DNA of 64,000 nucleotides from Cellulomonas sp. KH9. Lineage in GTDB: Bacteria > Actinomycetota > Actinomycetes > Actinomycetales > Cellulomonadaceae. The stretch lies in assembly GCF_900114185.1 (NCBI RefSeq), contig NZ_FOSE01000002.1, positions 311,909-375,908 on the forward strand. Reading direction: 5' to 3'. Shown here piece by piece: positions 50,843-62,185 of the stretch. The notes below the pieces were generated by a model that was not told the DNA's origin, made no database searches, and was given only the letters and a program-made list of their open reading frames with translations. The first letter of the stretch is position 1. Each line of letters begins with the position of its first letter. The position numbers and the translations under genes were made by a program.

Positions 50843-52042
50843 TCAGTCCTCCAGGACAGCGATGCCGGGGAGGGTCTTGCCCTCGAGGAACTCCAGCGAC
50901 GCGCCGCCGCCGGTGGAGATGTGGCCGAAGTCGGCCTCGTCGAAGCCGAGCGTGCGCACGGCCGCGGCCGAGTCGCCGCCGCCGACGATGGTGAAGCCAC
51001 CGGCCTTGCCCGCGTCCACGAGCGCCTGCGCGACCGCACGGGTGCCCGCGGCGAACGCCTCGAACTCGAACACGCCGGCCGGGCCGTTCCAGACCACGGT
51101 CTTGGCGTCGACGATCTTCGACGCGAACAGCTCGGCCGTCCTCGGGCCGATGTCCAGGCCCATCTGGTCGGCCGGGATGGCGTCCACGTCGACGACCGTC
51201 GCCGGGGCGTCGGCCTTGAACTCCGGCGCGACGACGACGTCGACGGGAAGGACGATCTCGACGCCCTTCTCCTTCGCCGTGGCGAGGTAGCCCTTGACGC
51301 GGTCGATCTGGTCCTCCTCGAGCAGGCTCTTGCCCACCGAGTGGCCCTGCGCCGCGAGGAACGTGAACAGCATGCCGCCGCCGATGAGCAGGCGGTCCGC
51401 CTTGCTCAGCAGGTTCTCGATGACGCCGAGCTTGTCGGAGACCTTCGAGCCGCCGAGGACGACGACGTAGGGGCGCGACGGGTCGTCGGTGGCCTTGCGC
51501 AGCGACTCGACCTCCTTGAGGACGAGCTGGCCCACGGCGTGCGGCAGCCGCTGCGCGACGTCGTACACCGACGCCTGCTTGCGGTGCACCACACCGAAGC
51601 CGTCCGACACGAAGGCGTCGACCATCGAGGCGAGCTCGTCGGCCAGGGCGCCGCGCTCGGCGTCGTCCTTCGAGGTCTCGCGGGCGTCGAAGCGGACGTT
51701 CTCGAGGAGGGCGATCTGGCCGTCCTCGAGCGCCGCGACGGTGGCCTTCGCCGAGTCGCCGACGAGGTCCTGCGCGAGCGCGACCGGCTGGCCGAGCAGC
51801 TCGCCGAGACGTGCCGCGACGGGAGCGAGCGAGTACTTGGCGTCCGGGGTGCCCTTCGGGCGGCCGAGGTGCGCCACGACCACGACGCGTGCGCCCTTGG
51901 CGAGCAGCGCCTGCAGCGTCGGCAGCGCGGCGCGGATGCGGCCGTCGTCGGTGATGGTCGTGCCGTCGAGCGGCACGTTGAAGTCGGAGCGGACGAGCAC
52001 GCGCTTGCCGCGCAGGTCGCCGAGGTCGTCGATGGTCTTCAT
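50843..52042 (-). CDS. pgk: Phosphoglycerate kinase
   Basis: A 399-residue enzyme of glycolysis. [10 protein letters not shown] near the N-terminus, [25 protein letters not shown] and [14 protein letters not shown], then [12 protein letters not shown] are the substrate and nucleotide-binding motifs. The start ATG 52042 follows TAGGAGACC. A hairpin in the leader (GCCGCCGGC, 52059-52067, with GCCGGCGGC, 52071-52079) lies just before the ribosome binding site. Confidence 0.97.
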   Translation of the reverse strand: MKTIDDLGDLRGKRVLVRSDFNVPLDGTTITDDGRIRAALPTLQALLAKGARVVVVAHLGRPKGTPDAKYSLAPVAARLGELLGQPVALAQDLVGDSAKATVAALEDGQIALLENVRFDARETSKDDAERGALADELASMVDAFVSDGFGVVHRKQASVYDVAQRLPHAVGQLVLKEVESLRKATDDPSRPYVVVLGGSKVSDKLGVIENLLSKADRLLIGGGMLFTFLAAQGHSVGKSLLEEDQIDRVKGYLATAKEKGVEIVLPVDVVVAPEFKADAPATVVDVDAIPADQMGLDIGPRTAELFASKIVDAKTVVWNGPAGVFEFEAFAAGTRAVAQALVDAGKAGGFTIVGGGDSAAAVRTLGFDEADFGHISTGGGASLEFLEGKTLPGIAVLED

Positions 52043-52138
52043 GGTCTCCTACCTACCTGCCGCCGGCGTCGCCGGCGGCCTGGGTCTCCCCCGCCGGGCG
52101 GGGGCACGGTGTGGGGCGCTACGGCCCCGGACACAGCA

Positions 52139-52182
52139 GCGTCCGCGTGCGCCGGGCCGGTGGCCTGGGCGCACGCGGACGC
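52139..52182 (-). terminator. Strong hairpin between gap and pgk
   Basis: Perfect 15-base arms (52139-52153 and 52168-52182; GCGTCCGCGTGCGCC and its complement) with a 14-base loop, starting about 26 bases past the gap stop. It can end or attenuate gap transcription before pgk. Confidence 0.75.
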
Positions 52183-52207
52183 ATGGACTGCCTCGGAGCG
52201 TGGGACG

Positions 52208-53266
<1,059 letters not shown>

Positions 53267-53361
53267 TCACGCACGCCGCTGTGCGTCCCGACCGCCACTG
53301 ACCACCACCTGCCGGGCCGTGCCCAGCGCGTTGCGTCCTCGTTGCGATCGGATGACTCGAG

Positions 53362-53367
53362 CCTATA
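53362..53367 (-). promoter_or_regulatory. gap: Putative -10 of gap
   Basis: On the minus strand TATAGG, in GTATAGGCTC, lies about 150 bases before the gap start, in the most AT-rich part of the whiA-gap gap. The same string precedes tkt. No good -35 is seen. Confidence 0.4.
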
Positions 53368-53511
53368 CCCCGAGGCGCGGGGCTCGCCCGAGACGAAGGT
53401 CCACCCTCCCGCGCCGTTCGCATGCTGGACGATCCGGAGACCGCGTCGCAGCAGTCCGGGTGGCGTGCAGGGCGCGACGGCAGGGCCGCGGGGGCACGGA
53501 CCGGACGCGGG

Positions 53512-54492
53512 TCAGAGGTCGAGCAGGTCCGGGCTGAGCCCGGCCTCGGTGTCGGGGATCCCCAGCTCGGCGGCGCGCCGGTCCGCCGTGGCGAGCAGGC
53601 GCCGGATCCGGCCCGCGACCGCGTCCTTCGTCAGCGGCGGGTCGGCGAGCTTGCCGAGCTCCTCGAGCGAGGCCTCCTTGTGGGCGAGCCGGAGCTCGCC
53701 GGCCTGGCGCAGGTGCTCGGGCAGGTCGTCACCGAGGATCTCGAACGCCCGGTCGACGCGGGCCCCGGCCGCCACGGCGGCCCGCGCGGAGCGCCGCAGG
53801 TTCGCGTCGTCGAAGTTGGCGAGCCGGTTGGCGGTCCCCCGCACCTCACGGCGGACGCGGCGCTCCTCCCACACGAGCATCGTGTCGTGGGCGCCGAGCC
53901 GGGTGAGCATGGCGCCGATGGCGTCGCCGTCGCGGATGACGACCCGGTCCACGCCCCGCACGTCGCGGGCCTTGGCCGCCACGCCGAGGCGTCGCGCGGC
54001 GCCCACGAGCGCCAGTGCGGCCTCCGGCCCCGGGCACGTCACCTCGAGCGACGACGAGCGTCCCGGCTCGGTGAGCGAGCCGTGCGCGAGGAACGCGCCG
54101 CGCCACGCGGCCTCGGCCTCGCCGACCCCGGCCGACACGACCTGCGGCGGCAGCCCGCGGACGGGACGCCCCCGGTTGTCCAGCAGACCGGTCTGACGGG
54201 CCAGGGACTCGCCGTCCTTGACGACGCGCACGACGTACCGGCTGCCGCGGCGCAGGCCGCCGCCGGACACCACGATGATGTCGCTCTCGTGGCCGTAGAC
54301 CTCGGCGATGGCCTGGCGCAGCCGGCGGGCGGCGATCCCGGTGTCCAGCTCCGCCTCGATGACGATGCGCCCGGAGATGATGTGCAGGCCACCGGCGAAC
54401 CGCAGGGTGGCCGAGATCTCCGCCTTCCGGCACGAGGTCTTGTCGACCTTCAGCCGGGCGAGCTCGTCCTTCACCTGTGCCGTCAGCGCCAT
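53512..54492 (-). CDS. whiA: DNA-binding protein WhiA
   Basis: A 326-residue protein with the LAGLIDADG-like N-terminal domain (LAGQTGLL region; [20 protein letters not shown]) and C-terminal DUF199 helix-turn-helix ([20 protein letters not shown], then [20 protein letters not shown]). WhiA controls cell division genes during sporulation in Streptomyces and links division to the envelope in other Gram-positives. Its presence in a probably non-sporulating organism is normal. It lies directly after yvcK in the conserved rapZ-yvcK-whiA order. ATG 54492 gives the family length. Confidence 0.95.
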   Translation of the reverse strand: MALTAQVKDELARLKVDKTSCRKAEISATLRFAGGLHIISGRIVIEAELDTGIAARRLRQAIAEVYGHESDIIVVSGGGLRRGSRYVVRVVKDGESLARQTGLLDNRGRPVRGLPPQVVSAGVGEAEAAWRGAFLAHGSLTEPGRSSSLEVTCPGPEAALALVGAARRLGVAAKARDVRGVDRVVIRDGDAIGAMLTRLGAHDTMLVWEERRVRREVRGTANRLANFDDANLRRSARAAVAAGARVDRAFEILGDDLPEHLRQAGELRLAHKEASLEELGKLADPPLTKDAVAGRIRRLLATADRRAAELGIPDTEAGLSPDLLDL

Positions 54493-54602
54493 GGCGTCAT
54501 CCTGCCACTGACACCCGGGTGGTCGTGACCGTCCCGTGACCCGGGTTCGGGGGCTCGGCGGCGGTCCGCGCGGCGTGCCGAGGTCGACCGACCAGCGCCC
54601 TG

Positions 54603-55592
54603 TCAGTGCCCGACCGGGGTCCCGACGTCGCCCAGGTAGCCCTCCACGACGTCGCGCAGCGCCGCAGCGAGCCGCAACGGGTCGTGCACCGCGCTCTGGT
54701 CCCCCCGCCGGACCTGTCGGACGAGCAGCCGGGTGCCCGTCGACGCGCAGAGGTCCGCGAGCTCACCGACGTCGTCGACGGACGCCGGGTCCACGATCAC
54801 GGCGTGCACGGGCAGCTCGGGGGCGTGCGCGCGCAGCACCGCGAGGTGGTCGACGGCGCGCATGCCCTGCGTCTCGTCGTCCGGCGTGAGGTTGAGCGTG
54901 ACGACGATGCGCGCCCGGGTCCCGAGCAGCGCGGCGCGCAGCTCGGGGACCAGCAGGTGCGGGAGCACCGACGAGTACCAGGAGCCCGGGCCCAGCACGA
55001 CCCAGTCGGCGTCGCGCACCGCCTGCACCGCCTCCGGGCAGGCCGGGGGGTCCGCCGGGTGCAGCCGCAGCTGCTCGATGCGGTACGGCGTCACGGCGAC
55101 CTGGGTCTGCCCGCGCACGACCTCGAGCGTGCCGTCGTCGCGCCGCACGTCCGCCTCGATCTCCAGCGGCACGGCCGCCATGGGCAGCACGCGTCCTCGC
55201 GCACCGAGCAGCCGCCCCACGAGGTCGAGCCCGCCCACCGTGTCCCCCAGCAGCTGCCACAGGGCGACGATCAGCAGGTTCCCCACCGAGTGGTGGTCCA
55301 GCGGCCCGTCGGTGGCGAAGCGGTGCTGCAGCAGGTCCCGCCAGGTGCGACCCCACTCGGAGTCGTCGCACAGCGCGGCCAGCGCCATCCGCAGGTCCCC
55401 CGGGGGCAGCACGCCGAGCTCCTCGCGCAGCCGGCCGGACGACCCGCCGTCGTCCGCGACGGTGACGACAGCCGTGATCCGGTCCGTCATGAGCCGCAGG
55501 GCCGACAGGGAGGCCGCCAGGCCGTGCCCGCCGCCGAAGGCGACGAAGGCGGGGTTCGCGGGCTCACGGAGCCCGCTCGGCGGAGTGCTCAC
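54603..55592 (-). CDS. yvcK: Gluconeogenesis factor YvcK family protein
   Basis: A 329-residue protein with [18 protein letters not shown] at the nucleotide/sugar-binding N-terminus, [20 protein letters not shown] and [20 protein letters not shown] and [18 protein letters not shown]. Members bind UDP-sugars and influence cell-wall precursor supply and carbon flux. GTG 55592 overlaps the rapZ stop (GTGA). A gap of 110 bases separates it from whiA downstream. Confidence 0.94.
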   Translation of the reverse strand: MSTPPSGLREPANPAFVAFGGGHGLAASLSALRLMTDRITAVVTVADDGGSSGRLREELGVLPPGDLRMALAALCDDSEWGRTWRDLLQHRFATDGPLDHHSVGNLLIVALWQLLGDTVGGLDLVGRLLGARGRVLPMAAVPLEIEADVRRDDGTLEVVRGQTQVAVTPYRIEQLRLHPADPPACPEAVQAVRDADWVVLGPGSWYSSVLPHLLVPELRAALLGTRARIVVTLNLTPDDETQGMRAVDHLAVLRAHAPELPVHAVIVDPASVDDVGELADLCASTGTRLLVRQVRRGDQSAVHDPLRLAAALRDVVEGYLGDVGTPVGH

Positions 55593-56530
55593 TCCTTGCC
55601 CAGGTCCCTCGCCGTCACCTGGACGCGGTGCCCGCGCTCGCGCAGCCGCGCACCGATCGCCTCGCTGATGGCGACGGAGCGGTGCTTGCCGCCCGTGCAG
55701 CCCACCGCGATGGTCGCGTAGCGCTTCTCCTCGTGCACGTAGCCCGCGAGCACCGGCTCGAGCGCGTCGACGTAGCGCTCGACGAACGTCGTGGCGCCCG
55801 GCAGTCCGAGCACGTAGTCGCGTACCGGGGCGTCCCGCCCCGACAGGTGCCGCAGCTCGGTGATCCAGTAGGGGTTGGACAGGAACCGCACGTCGACGAC
55901 GTGGTCCGCGTCCAGCGGGATGCCGTACTTGAACCCGAACGACACCACGGACAGGTGCAGCACCTCGTCCGCCGGGCTCGCGACCCCGGCGCGCACGACA
56001 CGTGCGAGGTCGTGCACGTTGAGGTCCGAGGTGTCGATGACGGTGTCGGCCCGTTCGCGCAGCTCGGCGAGCAGGGCCCGCTCGCGGGCGATGCCGTCGA
56101 GGATCCGGCCGTCCGCCTGCAGCGGGTGCGGCCGGCGCACCTGCTCGAACCGGCGGACCAGCACCTCGTCGGACGCGTCGAGGAACAGCACCCGCAGCTC
56201 GACCCCCGTGCCCTGCAGGTGGTCGATCACCCCGGTCAGCGCCGCGAAGTACTCCCGGCCGCGGACGTCGATCACCGCAGCCAGCCGCCGGGCCCCCGTG
56301 CCCACCGGCCCGCTCGTGAGCATGCCGACCAGGTGCGTGAGCATCTGCGCGGGCAGGTTGTCGACGACGTACCAGCCGAGGTCCTCGAGGACCGCGGCCG
56401 CGCGGGTCCGGCCGGCACCGGACATGCCGGTGATGACCAGGACCTCGGGCTGCTCGAGGACCGGTGCCTCGGCGGCCGCCTCGAGGGCGGGGATGCCCGC
56501 CGGCACGGTGATCGGCGAGGGCTCGCTCAT
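55589..56530 (-). CDS. rapZ: RapZ family nucleotide-binding protein
   Basis: A 313-residue protein with P-loop GMSGAGRT (35-42; Arg replaces the usual Lys/Ser step, as in this family), [33 protein letters not shown] and C-terminal [17 protein letters not shown]. RapZ controls amino-sugar synthesis in E. coli through small RNA decay. In actinobacteria its role is less clear but probably tied to envelope precursors. ATG 56530 overlaps the uvrC stop (ATGA). A 30-residue N-terminal tail precedes the P-loop. Confidence 0.94.
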   Translation of the reverse strand: MSEPSPITVPAGIPALEAAAEAPVLEQPEVLVITGMSGAGRTRAAAVLEDLGWYVVDNLPAQMLTHLVGMLTSGPVGTGARRLAAVIDVRGREYFAALTGVIDHLQGTGVELRVLFLDASDEVLVRRFEQVRRPHPLQADGRILDGIARERALLAELRERADTVIDTSDLNVHDLARVVRAGVASPADEVLHLSVVSFGFKYGIPLDADHVVDVRFLSNPYWITELRHLSGRDAPVRDYVLGLPGATTFVERYVDALEPVLAGYVHEEKRYATIAVGCTGGKHRSVAISEAIGARLRERGHRVQVTARDLGKE

Positions 56531-58557
56531 GCGTCAAGGATGCCAGGCTCGTCGGCGGGCACCGCGCCGGACCCGCCGGGCGGCGTGCCGGTGGCTGCGT
56601 CCACCGGCGGTCCCGCGAGCGCTGCGACCACCGCCTGGGCCGTGCGGGCACCCATGCCGGGGACCGTCGCGATCTCCTCGGCGGACGCCGCGCGCAGCCG
56701 CTTCACCGAGCCGAAGTGCCGCAGCAGCGCGGCCTTGCGCGCGGGTCCCAGGCCCGGCACGTCGTCCAGCACGGACACGGTCATGCCCTTGCTGCGCCGC
56801 TTGCGGTGGGCGGTGATCGCGAACCGGTGCGCCTCGTCGCGGACGCGCTGCAGCAGGTACAGCCCCTCCGACGCGCGCCGGAGGATGACCGGGTACTCCT
56901 CCCCCGGCAGCCACACCTCCTCGAGCCGCTTGGCCAGCCCGCACAGCGCGACGTCGTCGATGCCCAGCTCGGCCAGCGCCGCGGCAGCCGCCGCGACCTG
57001 CGGCGGGCCCCCGTCGACGACGACGAGGTTGGGCGGGTACGCGAACCGCACGGGCCGTCCCGTGCGCTCGTCGACGGGTCCGCTGCGCGGCGCGTCGTCC
57101 TCCTCCCCGTCCCCCAGCTCGGGGTCGTGCGCGTCTGCTCGCTCCGCCAGGTAGCGGCGGAACCGCCGGGTGATGACCTCGTGCATGGCGGCGGTGTCGT
57201 CGCGCGCACCCTGGCCCTCCGGGCCGCGCACCGAGAACAGTCGGTACTCGCTCTTGCGGGCGAGCCCGTCCTCGAACACCACCATCGACGCGGACTGGTA
57301 CGTGCCCTGGTTGTGGGACACGTCGTAGCACTCGATCCGCAGCGGGGCCGTCGGCAGGTCGAGCGCCTCCTGGATCTCGCGCAGCGCCATGCTGCGGCTC
57401 GTGAGGTCGCCGGCGCGGCGCGTCCGGTGCAGCGCGAGGGCGTGCTCGGCGTTGCGCAGCACGGTGGCCGCGAGCTCCCGCTTGTCGCCGCGCTGCGGCA
57501 CGCGCACCTGCACGCGGCTGCCCCGCAGGCCGGACAGCCAGGCCTGCACCTGCTCGACGTCGGTGGGCAGCACGGGCACGAGCACCTCGCGCGGCACCGA
57601 CGCCGAGGCGGCCTCCGGGTCCTCGCCGCCGTACACCTGCTGCAGCAGGTGCTCGACCAGCGCCGCGTCGTCGATGTCCTCGACCTTCTCGACCACCCAG
57701 CCGCGCTGCCCGCGGATGCGGCCGTCCCGCACGTGGAAGACCTGGACGGCGGCCTCGAGCTCGTCACCGGCCAGGGCGAAGACGTCGGCGTCGGTGCCGT
57801 CGGACAGGACGACCGCGTTGCGCTCGGTGGCCTTCTCGAGGGTCGCGATGTCGTCGCGCAGCCGCGCGGCACGCTCGTAGTCGAGCTCGGCCGCGGCCTC
57901 CTTCATCGCGCGCGTCAGCCGCCGGGTGAACCGGACCGTGTCGCCCGCCATGAAGTCGCAGAAGTCCTGGGCGAGCTGGTGGTGCTCGTCGACGCCGATG
58001 CGTCCGACGCACGGGGCCGAGCACTTGTCGATGTAGCCGAGCAGGCACGGCCGCCCCTGCTGACGCGCGCGCTTGAAGACACCGGCGGAGCACGTGCGCA
58101 CGGGGAAGACCCGCAGCAGCAGGTCCACGGTCTCGCGGATCGCCCACGCGTGCGCGTACGGCCCGAAGTAGCGGGTGCCCTTGCGCTTGGCCCCGCGCAT
58201 GACCTGCACCCTGGGCACCTCGTCGGCCATGGTGACGGCGAGGTAGGGGTAGGACTTGTCGTCGCGGTACTTGACGTTGAACCGCGGGTCGAACTCCTTG
58301 ATCCAGGAGTACTCGAGGGCGAGCGCCTCGACCTCGGTGCCCACGACCGTCCACTGCACCGACGCCGCCGTGGTCACCATCTGCTGCGTGCGCGGGTGCA
58401 GCCCGGCGATGTCCTGGAAGTAGCTGTTGAGCCGGTTGCGCAGGCTCTTGGCCTTGCCGACGTACACCACGCGCCCGTGCTCGTCCCGGAAGCGGTACAC
58501 GCCCGGGGCGTCGGGGATCTCCCCCGGCGCGGGGCGGTAGGTCGCGGGGTCGGCCAT
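56527..58557 (-). CDS. uvrC: Excinuclease ABC subunit C
   Basis: A 676-residue repair nuclease. The N-terminal GIY-YIG domain includes [20 protein letters not shown] and [10 protein letters not shown] Cys-rich segment ([20 protein letters not shown], then CSAPCVG) and a UVR domain ([20 protein letters not shown]) follow. The C-terminal RNase H-like half has [20 protein letters not shown] and VVDGGPPQV, with a final helix-hairpin-helix pair ([20 protein letters not shown]). It cuts the damaged strand on both sides. ATG 58557 matches the family start. It leads the uvrC-rapZ-yvcK-whiA operon. Confidence 0.97.
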   Translation of the reverse strand: MADPATYRPAPGEIPDAPGVYRFRDEHGRVVYVGKAKSLRNRLNSYFQDIAGLHPRTQQMVTTAASVQWTVVGTEVEALALEYSWIKEFDPRFNVKYRDDKSYPYLAVTMADEVPRVQVMRGAKRKGTRYFGPYAHAWAIRETVDLLLRVFPVRTCSAGVFKRARQQGRPCLLGYIDKCSAPCVGRIGVDEHHQLAQDFCDFMAGDTVRFTRRLTRAMKEAAAELDYERAARLRDDIATLEKATERNAVVLSDGTDADVFALAGDELEAAVQVFHVRDGRIRGQRGWVVEKVEDIDDAALVEHLLQQVYGGEDPEAASASVPREVLVPVLPTDVEQVQAWLSGLRGSRVQVRVPQRGDKRELAATVLRNAEHALALHRTRRAGDLTSRSMALREIQEALDLPTAPLRIECYDVSHNQGTYQSASMVVFEDGLARKSEYRLFSVRGPEGQGARDDTAAMHEVITRRFRRYLAERADAHDPELGDGEEDDAPRSGPVDERTGRPVRFAYPPNLVVVDGGPPQVAAAAAALAELGIDDVALCGLAKRLEEVWLPGEEYPVILRRASEGLYLLQRVRDEAHRFAITAHRKRRSKGMTVSVLDDVPGLGPARKAALLRHFGSVKRLRAASAEEIATVPGMGARTAQAVVAALAGPPVDAATGTPPGGSGAVPADEPGILDA

Positions 58558-58656
58558 GTCCCGAGCCTAAGTCCGACGACCGACAGGCCCGCGCCCCGGG
58601 TGCCCGTGCCGGGCACCGGGTGCGCCGCAGCAGGATGCGGGTGTGACGTGCACCAC

Positions 58657-58662
58657 TAGGGT
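58657..58662 (+). promoter_or_regulatory. Putative -10 of a leaderless osmC-like transcript
   Basis: TAGGGT ends six bases before ATG 58669, and no Shine-Dalgarno sequence is present. Transcription would start at the A of the ATG, a common arrangement in actinobacteria. Confidence 0.5.
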
Positions 58663-58668
58663 CGGGGC

Positions 58669-59172
58669 ATGGCTCAGCTCCTGCACCAGTACTCCGTCGA
58701 CCTCGTGTGGACCGGTGCGCGCGACACCGGGACGGCGACGTACACGTCCTACGGCCGCGACCACACCCTGACGTCGGGCGGCAAGATGCCGCTGCCGGGC
58801 ACCTCGGACCCCGGGTTCCGGGGCGACCCGGACCGTTGGTCGCCCGAGGACCTGCTGGTCGGGGCGCTGTCCCAGTGCCACATGCTGTGGTTCCTGCACC
58901 TCGCCGCCGCCGCGGGCGTCGTCGTCGTCGGCTACACCGACTCCGCGTCCGGCACGATGCGCATCGAGGCGGCGGGCCAGGGGCAGTTCACCGAGGTGGT
59001 GCTCCGGCCGCGGGTGACGGTGCGCGGCACCGCCCTGGCCGACGGCACCGCCATCGACGGCGCCCTGCTCACCGGCCTGCACCACCGCGCGCAGGAGCAC
59101 TGCTTCATCGCGCGCTCGGTGAACTTCCCCGTGCGGCACGAGCCGGCCCCGCCGGCCCACGAGCCGGCCTGA
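58669..59172 (+). CDS. OsmC-family protein
   Basis: A 167-residue protein. HTLTSGGKMPLPGTSDPGFR, PEDLLVGALSQCHMLWFLHL and LRPRVTVRG are OsmC-family motifs, with the Cys of SQCHMLW at the position of the first peroxidatic Cys and a second Cys near the C-terminus (REH-like HRAQEHCFIARSV). It may reduce organic hydroperoxides, or be a related thiol-based protein (the YhfA/Ohr boundary is unclear). It lies between uvrC and uvrA on the opposite strand and is probably leaderless. Confidence 0.85.
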   Translation: MAQLLHQYSVDLVWTGARDTGTATYTSYGRDHTLTSGGKMPLPGTSDPGFRGDPDRWSPEDLLVGALSQCHMLWFLHLAAAAGVVVVGYTDSASGTMRIEAAGQGQFTEVVLRPRVTVRGTALADGTAIDGALLTGLHHRAQEHCFIARSVNFPVRHEPAPPAHEPA

Positions 59173-59190
59173 CGCCGGGGCCCGCCCCGG

Positions 59191-62064
59191 TCAGGCGGGC
59201 ACCCGCTCCCGCTCGGGCTCGAGGACCTCGGCGAGGAAGCGCCCCGTGTGGCTGCCCGGCACGCCCGCGACGTGCTCGGGCGTCCCCTCGGCGACGACCG
59301 TGCCGCCTCCGGACCCGCCCTCGGGGCCCATGTCGATGACCCAGTCGGCGTTCTTGATCACGTCGAGGTTGTGCTCGATGACGAGCACGGTGTTGCCCTT
59401 GTCGACCAGGGACTGCAGCACGCCGAGGAGCTTGCGGATGTCCTCGAAGTGCAGCCCGGTGGTCGGCTCGTCGAGCACGTAGATGGTGCGGCCGGTCGAG
59501 CGGCGCTGCAGCTCGGCGGCGAGCTTGACCCGCTGCGCCTCGCCGCCGGACAGCGTGGGGGCGGGCTGCCCGAGCCGGACGTAGCCCAGCCCCACGTCGA
59601 CGAGCGTGCGCAGGTGGCGGGCGATCGCCGGCACCGCGGCGAAGAACTCCGCGGCCTCCTCGATCGGCATCGCCAGGACGTCCGCGACGGTCTTGCCCTT
59701 GAAGTGCACCTCGAGCGTCTCGCGGTTGTACCGGGCGCCGTGGCAGACCTCGCACGGCACGTACACGTCCGGCAGGAAGTTCATCTCGATCTTCAGCGTG
59801 CCGTCACCCGAGCACGCCTCGCACCGGCCGCCCTTGACGTTGAACGAGAACCGGCCGGGGGTGTACCCCCGGACCTTGGCCTCCTGGGTCTCCGCGAACA
59901 GCTTGCGGACGTGGTCCCACACCCCCGTGTACGTCGCGGGGTTGGACCGCGGCGTGCGCCCGATGGGGCCCTGGTCCACGTGCACGACCTTGTCGAGCTG
60001 GTCGAGCCCCGTGACGCGCTTGTGGCGTCCGGCGACCTGCCGCGCACCGTTGAGCTCGTTGGCCATCACCGTGTAGAGGATCGAGTTCACGAGCGTCGAC
60101 TTGCCGGAGCCGGACACCCCGGTGACCGCCGTGAGCACCCCGAGCGGGAAGGACACGTCGATGCCCCGCAGGTTGTTCTCGCGCGCCCCCACGACCGTCA
60201 CCTGCCGCGTGCGGTCCACGGGCCGGCGCTCGGCCGGCATCGGGATGGACCGGCGGCCCGACAGGTACGCGCCGGTGACGGACTCCGCGGACGCGAGCAG
60301 ACCGTCGAGGTCCCCCGAGTGCACCACGCGCCCCCCGTGCTCGCCCGCGCCCGGACCGATGTCGACGATCCAGTCCGCCGCCCGGATGGTGTCCTCGTCG
60401 TGCTCGACGACGATGAGGGTGTTGCCGAGGTCCCGCAGCCGGGTGAGCGTGTCGATCAGCCGCCGGTTGTCACGCTGGTGCAGGCCGATGGACGGCTCGT
60501 CGAGCACGTACAGCACCCCGACGAGGCCCGACCCGATCTGCGTCGCGAGCCGGATGCGCTGCGCCTCGCCGCCCGAGAGCGTCGCGGCCGGCCGCATGAG
60601 CGACAGGTAGTCGAGGCCGACGTCGAGCAGGAACCCCAGGCGGGCCTGGATCTCCTTGATCACCTGCGCGGCGATCGCCCGCTCGCGCTCACCGAGCTCG
60701 AGGCCGTCGATGAACGCGCGCGCCTCGTCGATCGGCAGCTCGCACACCTCGGCGATCGACCGGCCGCCGACCTTGACGGCGAGCACCTCGGGCTTCAGCC
60801 GTGCGCCCTGGCACGTGGGGCACGGGACCTCCCGCATGAAGGCCTCGTACTTCTCCTTGCTCCACTCCGAGTCGGTCTCGGCGTGCCGGCGCTGCAGGAA
60901 GGTGATGACGCCCTCGAACCCCGTGGAGTACTGCCGCTCACGCCCCCACCGGTTGCGGTAGCGGACGTGCACCTCGTGGTTCTGCCCGTGCAGCACCGCG
61001 TCCCGTGCGCGCTTCGGCAGCGCCCGCCAGGGCGTGTCCATCGAGAACCCGAGGTCGGCCGCGAGCGCGCTGAGCACGCGCTGGAAGTACTCGGACGACG
61101 TCTGGGCCCACGGCGCGACCGCCCCCTGCGCGAGCGACAGGTCGTCGTCGGGGATCACGAGCTCGGGGTCCACCTCGAGCCGCGACCCGATGCCCGTGCA
61201 CTCCGGGCAGGCGCCGTAGGGCGCGTTGAACGAGAACGTGCGCGGCTCGATCTCCTCGAGCGTCAGGACGTGGTCGTTCGGGCACGCGCGGTGCTCGGAG
61301 AACCGGCGCTCGCGCTGCGGGTCGTCCGCGTCGGCGTCGACGAGCTCGACCACGAGCAGGCCGCCGGCGAGCCCCAGCGCCGTCTCGACCGAGTCGGTGA
61401 GGCGGCGCTGCACGCCCTCGCGGGACACCAGGCGGTCCACGACCACCTCGATGTCGTGCTTGAGCTTCTTCTCGAGCGTCGGCGGTGAGGCCAGCTGCAC
61501 GACCTCGCCGTCGACGCGGGCGCGGGAGAACCCCTTGCCCTGCAGCTCGCGGAAGAGCTCCGCGTACTCCCCCTTGCGCCCGCGCACGACCGGCGCGAGC
61601 ACCTGGTACCGCGTCCCCTCCGGCAGCTCCAGCAGCCGGTCCACGATCTGCTGCGGCGTCTGGGCCGTGACCCGCTCCCCGCACACCGGGCAGTACTGCG
61701 TGCCGGCGCGGGCGAACAGCAGGCGCAGGTAGTCGTAGACCTCGGTGATGGTGCCGACGGTGGAGCGCGGGTTGCGGTTGGTCGACTTCTGGTCGATGGA
61801 CACCGCCGGGGACAGCCCCTCGATGAAGTCCACGTCGGGCTTGTCCATCTGCCCGAGGAACTGCCGCGCGTACGCGGACAGCGACTCGACGTAGCGTCGC
61901 TGCCCCTCGGCGAAGATCGTGTCGAAGGCGAGGGACGACTTGCCGGAGCCGGACAGGCCGGTGAAGGCGATGAGGGCGTCACGGGGCAGGTCGACGTCGA
62001 CGTTGCGGAGGTTGTGCTCCCGGGCGCCGCGGACCAGCAGACGGTCGGACAGAGGATCGGTCAC
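59191..62064 (-). CDS. uvrA: Excinuclease ABC subunit A
   Basis: A 957-residue protein with two ABC ATPase modules. First Walker A is [16 protein letters not shown]. The zinc-finger Cys sets include YCPVCGERV and [14 protein letters not shown]. The first signature is [13 protein letters not shown] with [12 protein letters not shown]. The second Walker A is [14 protein letters not shown], and the second signature is [13 protein letters not shown] with [12 protein letters not shown]. UvrA finds bulky DNA lesions and loads UvrB. GTG 62064 has no ribosome binding site but lies eight bases after TAGACT, consistent with a leaderless mRNA. An SOS box overlaps the promoter. Confidence 0.97.
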   Translation of the reverse strand: MTDPLSDRLLVRGAREHNLRNVDVDLPRDALIAFTGLSGSGKSSLAFDTIFAEGQRRYVESLSAYARQFLGQMDKPDVDFIEGLSPAVSIDQKSTNRNPRSTVGTITEVYDYLRLLFARAGTQYCPVCGERVTAQTPQQIVDRLLELPEGTRYQVLAPVVRGRKGEYAELFRELQGKGFSRARVDGEVVQLASPPTLEKKLKHDIEVVVDRLVSREGVQRRLTDSVETALGLAGGLLVVELVDADADDPQRERRFSEHRACPNDHVLTLEEIEPRTFSFNAPYGACPECTGIGSRLEVDPELVIPDDDLSLAQGAVAPWAQTSSEYFQRVLSALAADLGFSMDTPWRALPKRARDAVLHGQNHEVHVRYRNRWGRERQYSTGFEGVITFLQRRHAETDSEWSKEKYEAFMREVPCPTCQGARLKPEVLAVKVGGRSIAEVCELPIDEARAFIDGLELGERERAIAAQVIKEIQARLGFLLDVGLDYLSLMRPAATLSGGEAQRIRLATQIGSGLVGVLYVLDEPSIGLHQRDNRRLIDTLTRLRDLGNTLIVVEHDEDTIRAADWIVDIGPGAGEHGGRVVHSGDLDGLLASAESVTGAYLSGRRSIPMPAERRPVDRTRQVTVVGARENNLRGIDVSFPLGVLTAVTGVSGSGKSTLVNSILYTVMANELNGARQVAGRHKRVTGLDQLDKVVHVDQGPIGRTPRSNPATYTGVWDHVRKLFAETQEAKVRGYTPGRFSFNVKGGRCEACSGDGTLKIEMNFLPDVYVPCEVCHGARYNRETLEVHFKGKTVADVLAMPIEEAAEFFAAVPAIARHLRTLVDVGLGYVRLGQPAPTLSGGEAQRVKLAAELQRRSTGRTIYVLDEPTTGLHFEDIRKLLGVLQSLVDKGNTVLVIEHNLDVIKNADWVIDMGPEGGSGGGTVVAEGTPEHVAGVPGSHTGRFLAEVLEPERERVPA

Positions 62065-62072
62065 AGCCGACG

Positions 62073-62078
62073 AGTCTA
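62073..62078 (-). promoter_or_regulatory. uvrA: Putative -10 of uvrA
   Basis: TAGACT on the minus strand ends eight bases before GTG 62064. TGCGAC sits 16 bases upstream as a possible -35 (within TTGACA-like range). Confidence 0.55.
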
Positions 62079-62096
62079 CGTCGGGCCACCGACAGT

Positions 62097-62110
62097 CGCA
62101 CACGTGTTCG
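62097..62110 (-). promoter_or_regulatory. LexA (SOS) box upstream of uvrA
   Basis: The minus strand reads CGAACACGTGTGCG, matching 13 of 14 positions of the Gram-positive/actinobacterial SOS box CGAACRNRYGTTYG. It overlaps the predicted -35 of uvrA, so LexA would block RNA polymerase. uvrA is a classical SOS gene. Confidence 0.8.
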
Positions 62111-62185
62111 AGGTGCGCGATCGACGCCGGTGCGGTACCGCATCCGCACGCCCGACCCCGCGAGCGCCGTCGGGCCGAGCGGGCC

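Noticed and set aside
54493-54602. Separate small gene between yvcK and whiA
   Set aside because: No frame with a start, ribosome site and plausible codon use fits within the 110 bases.
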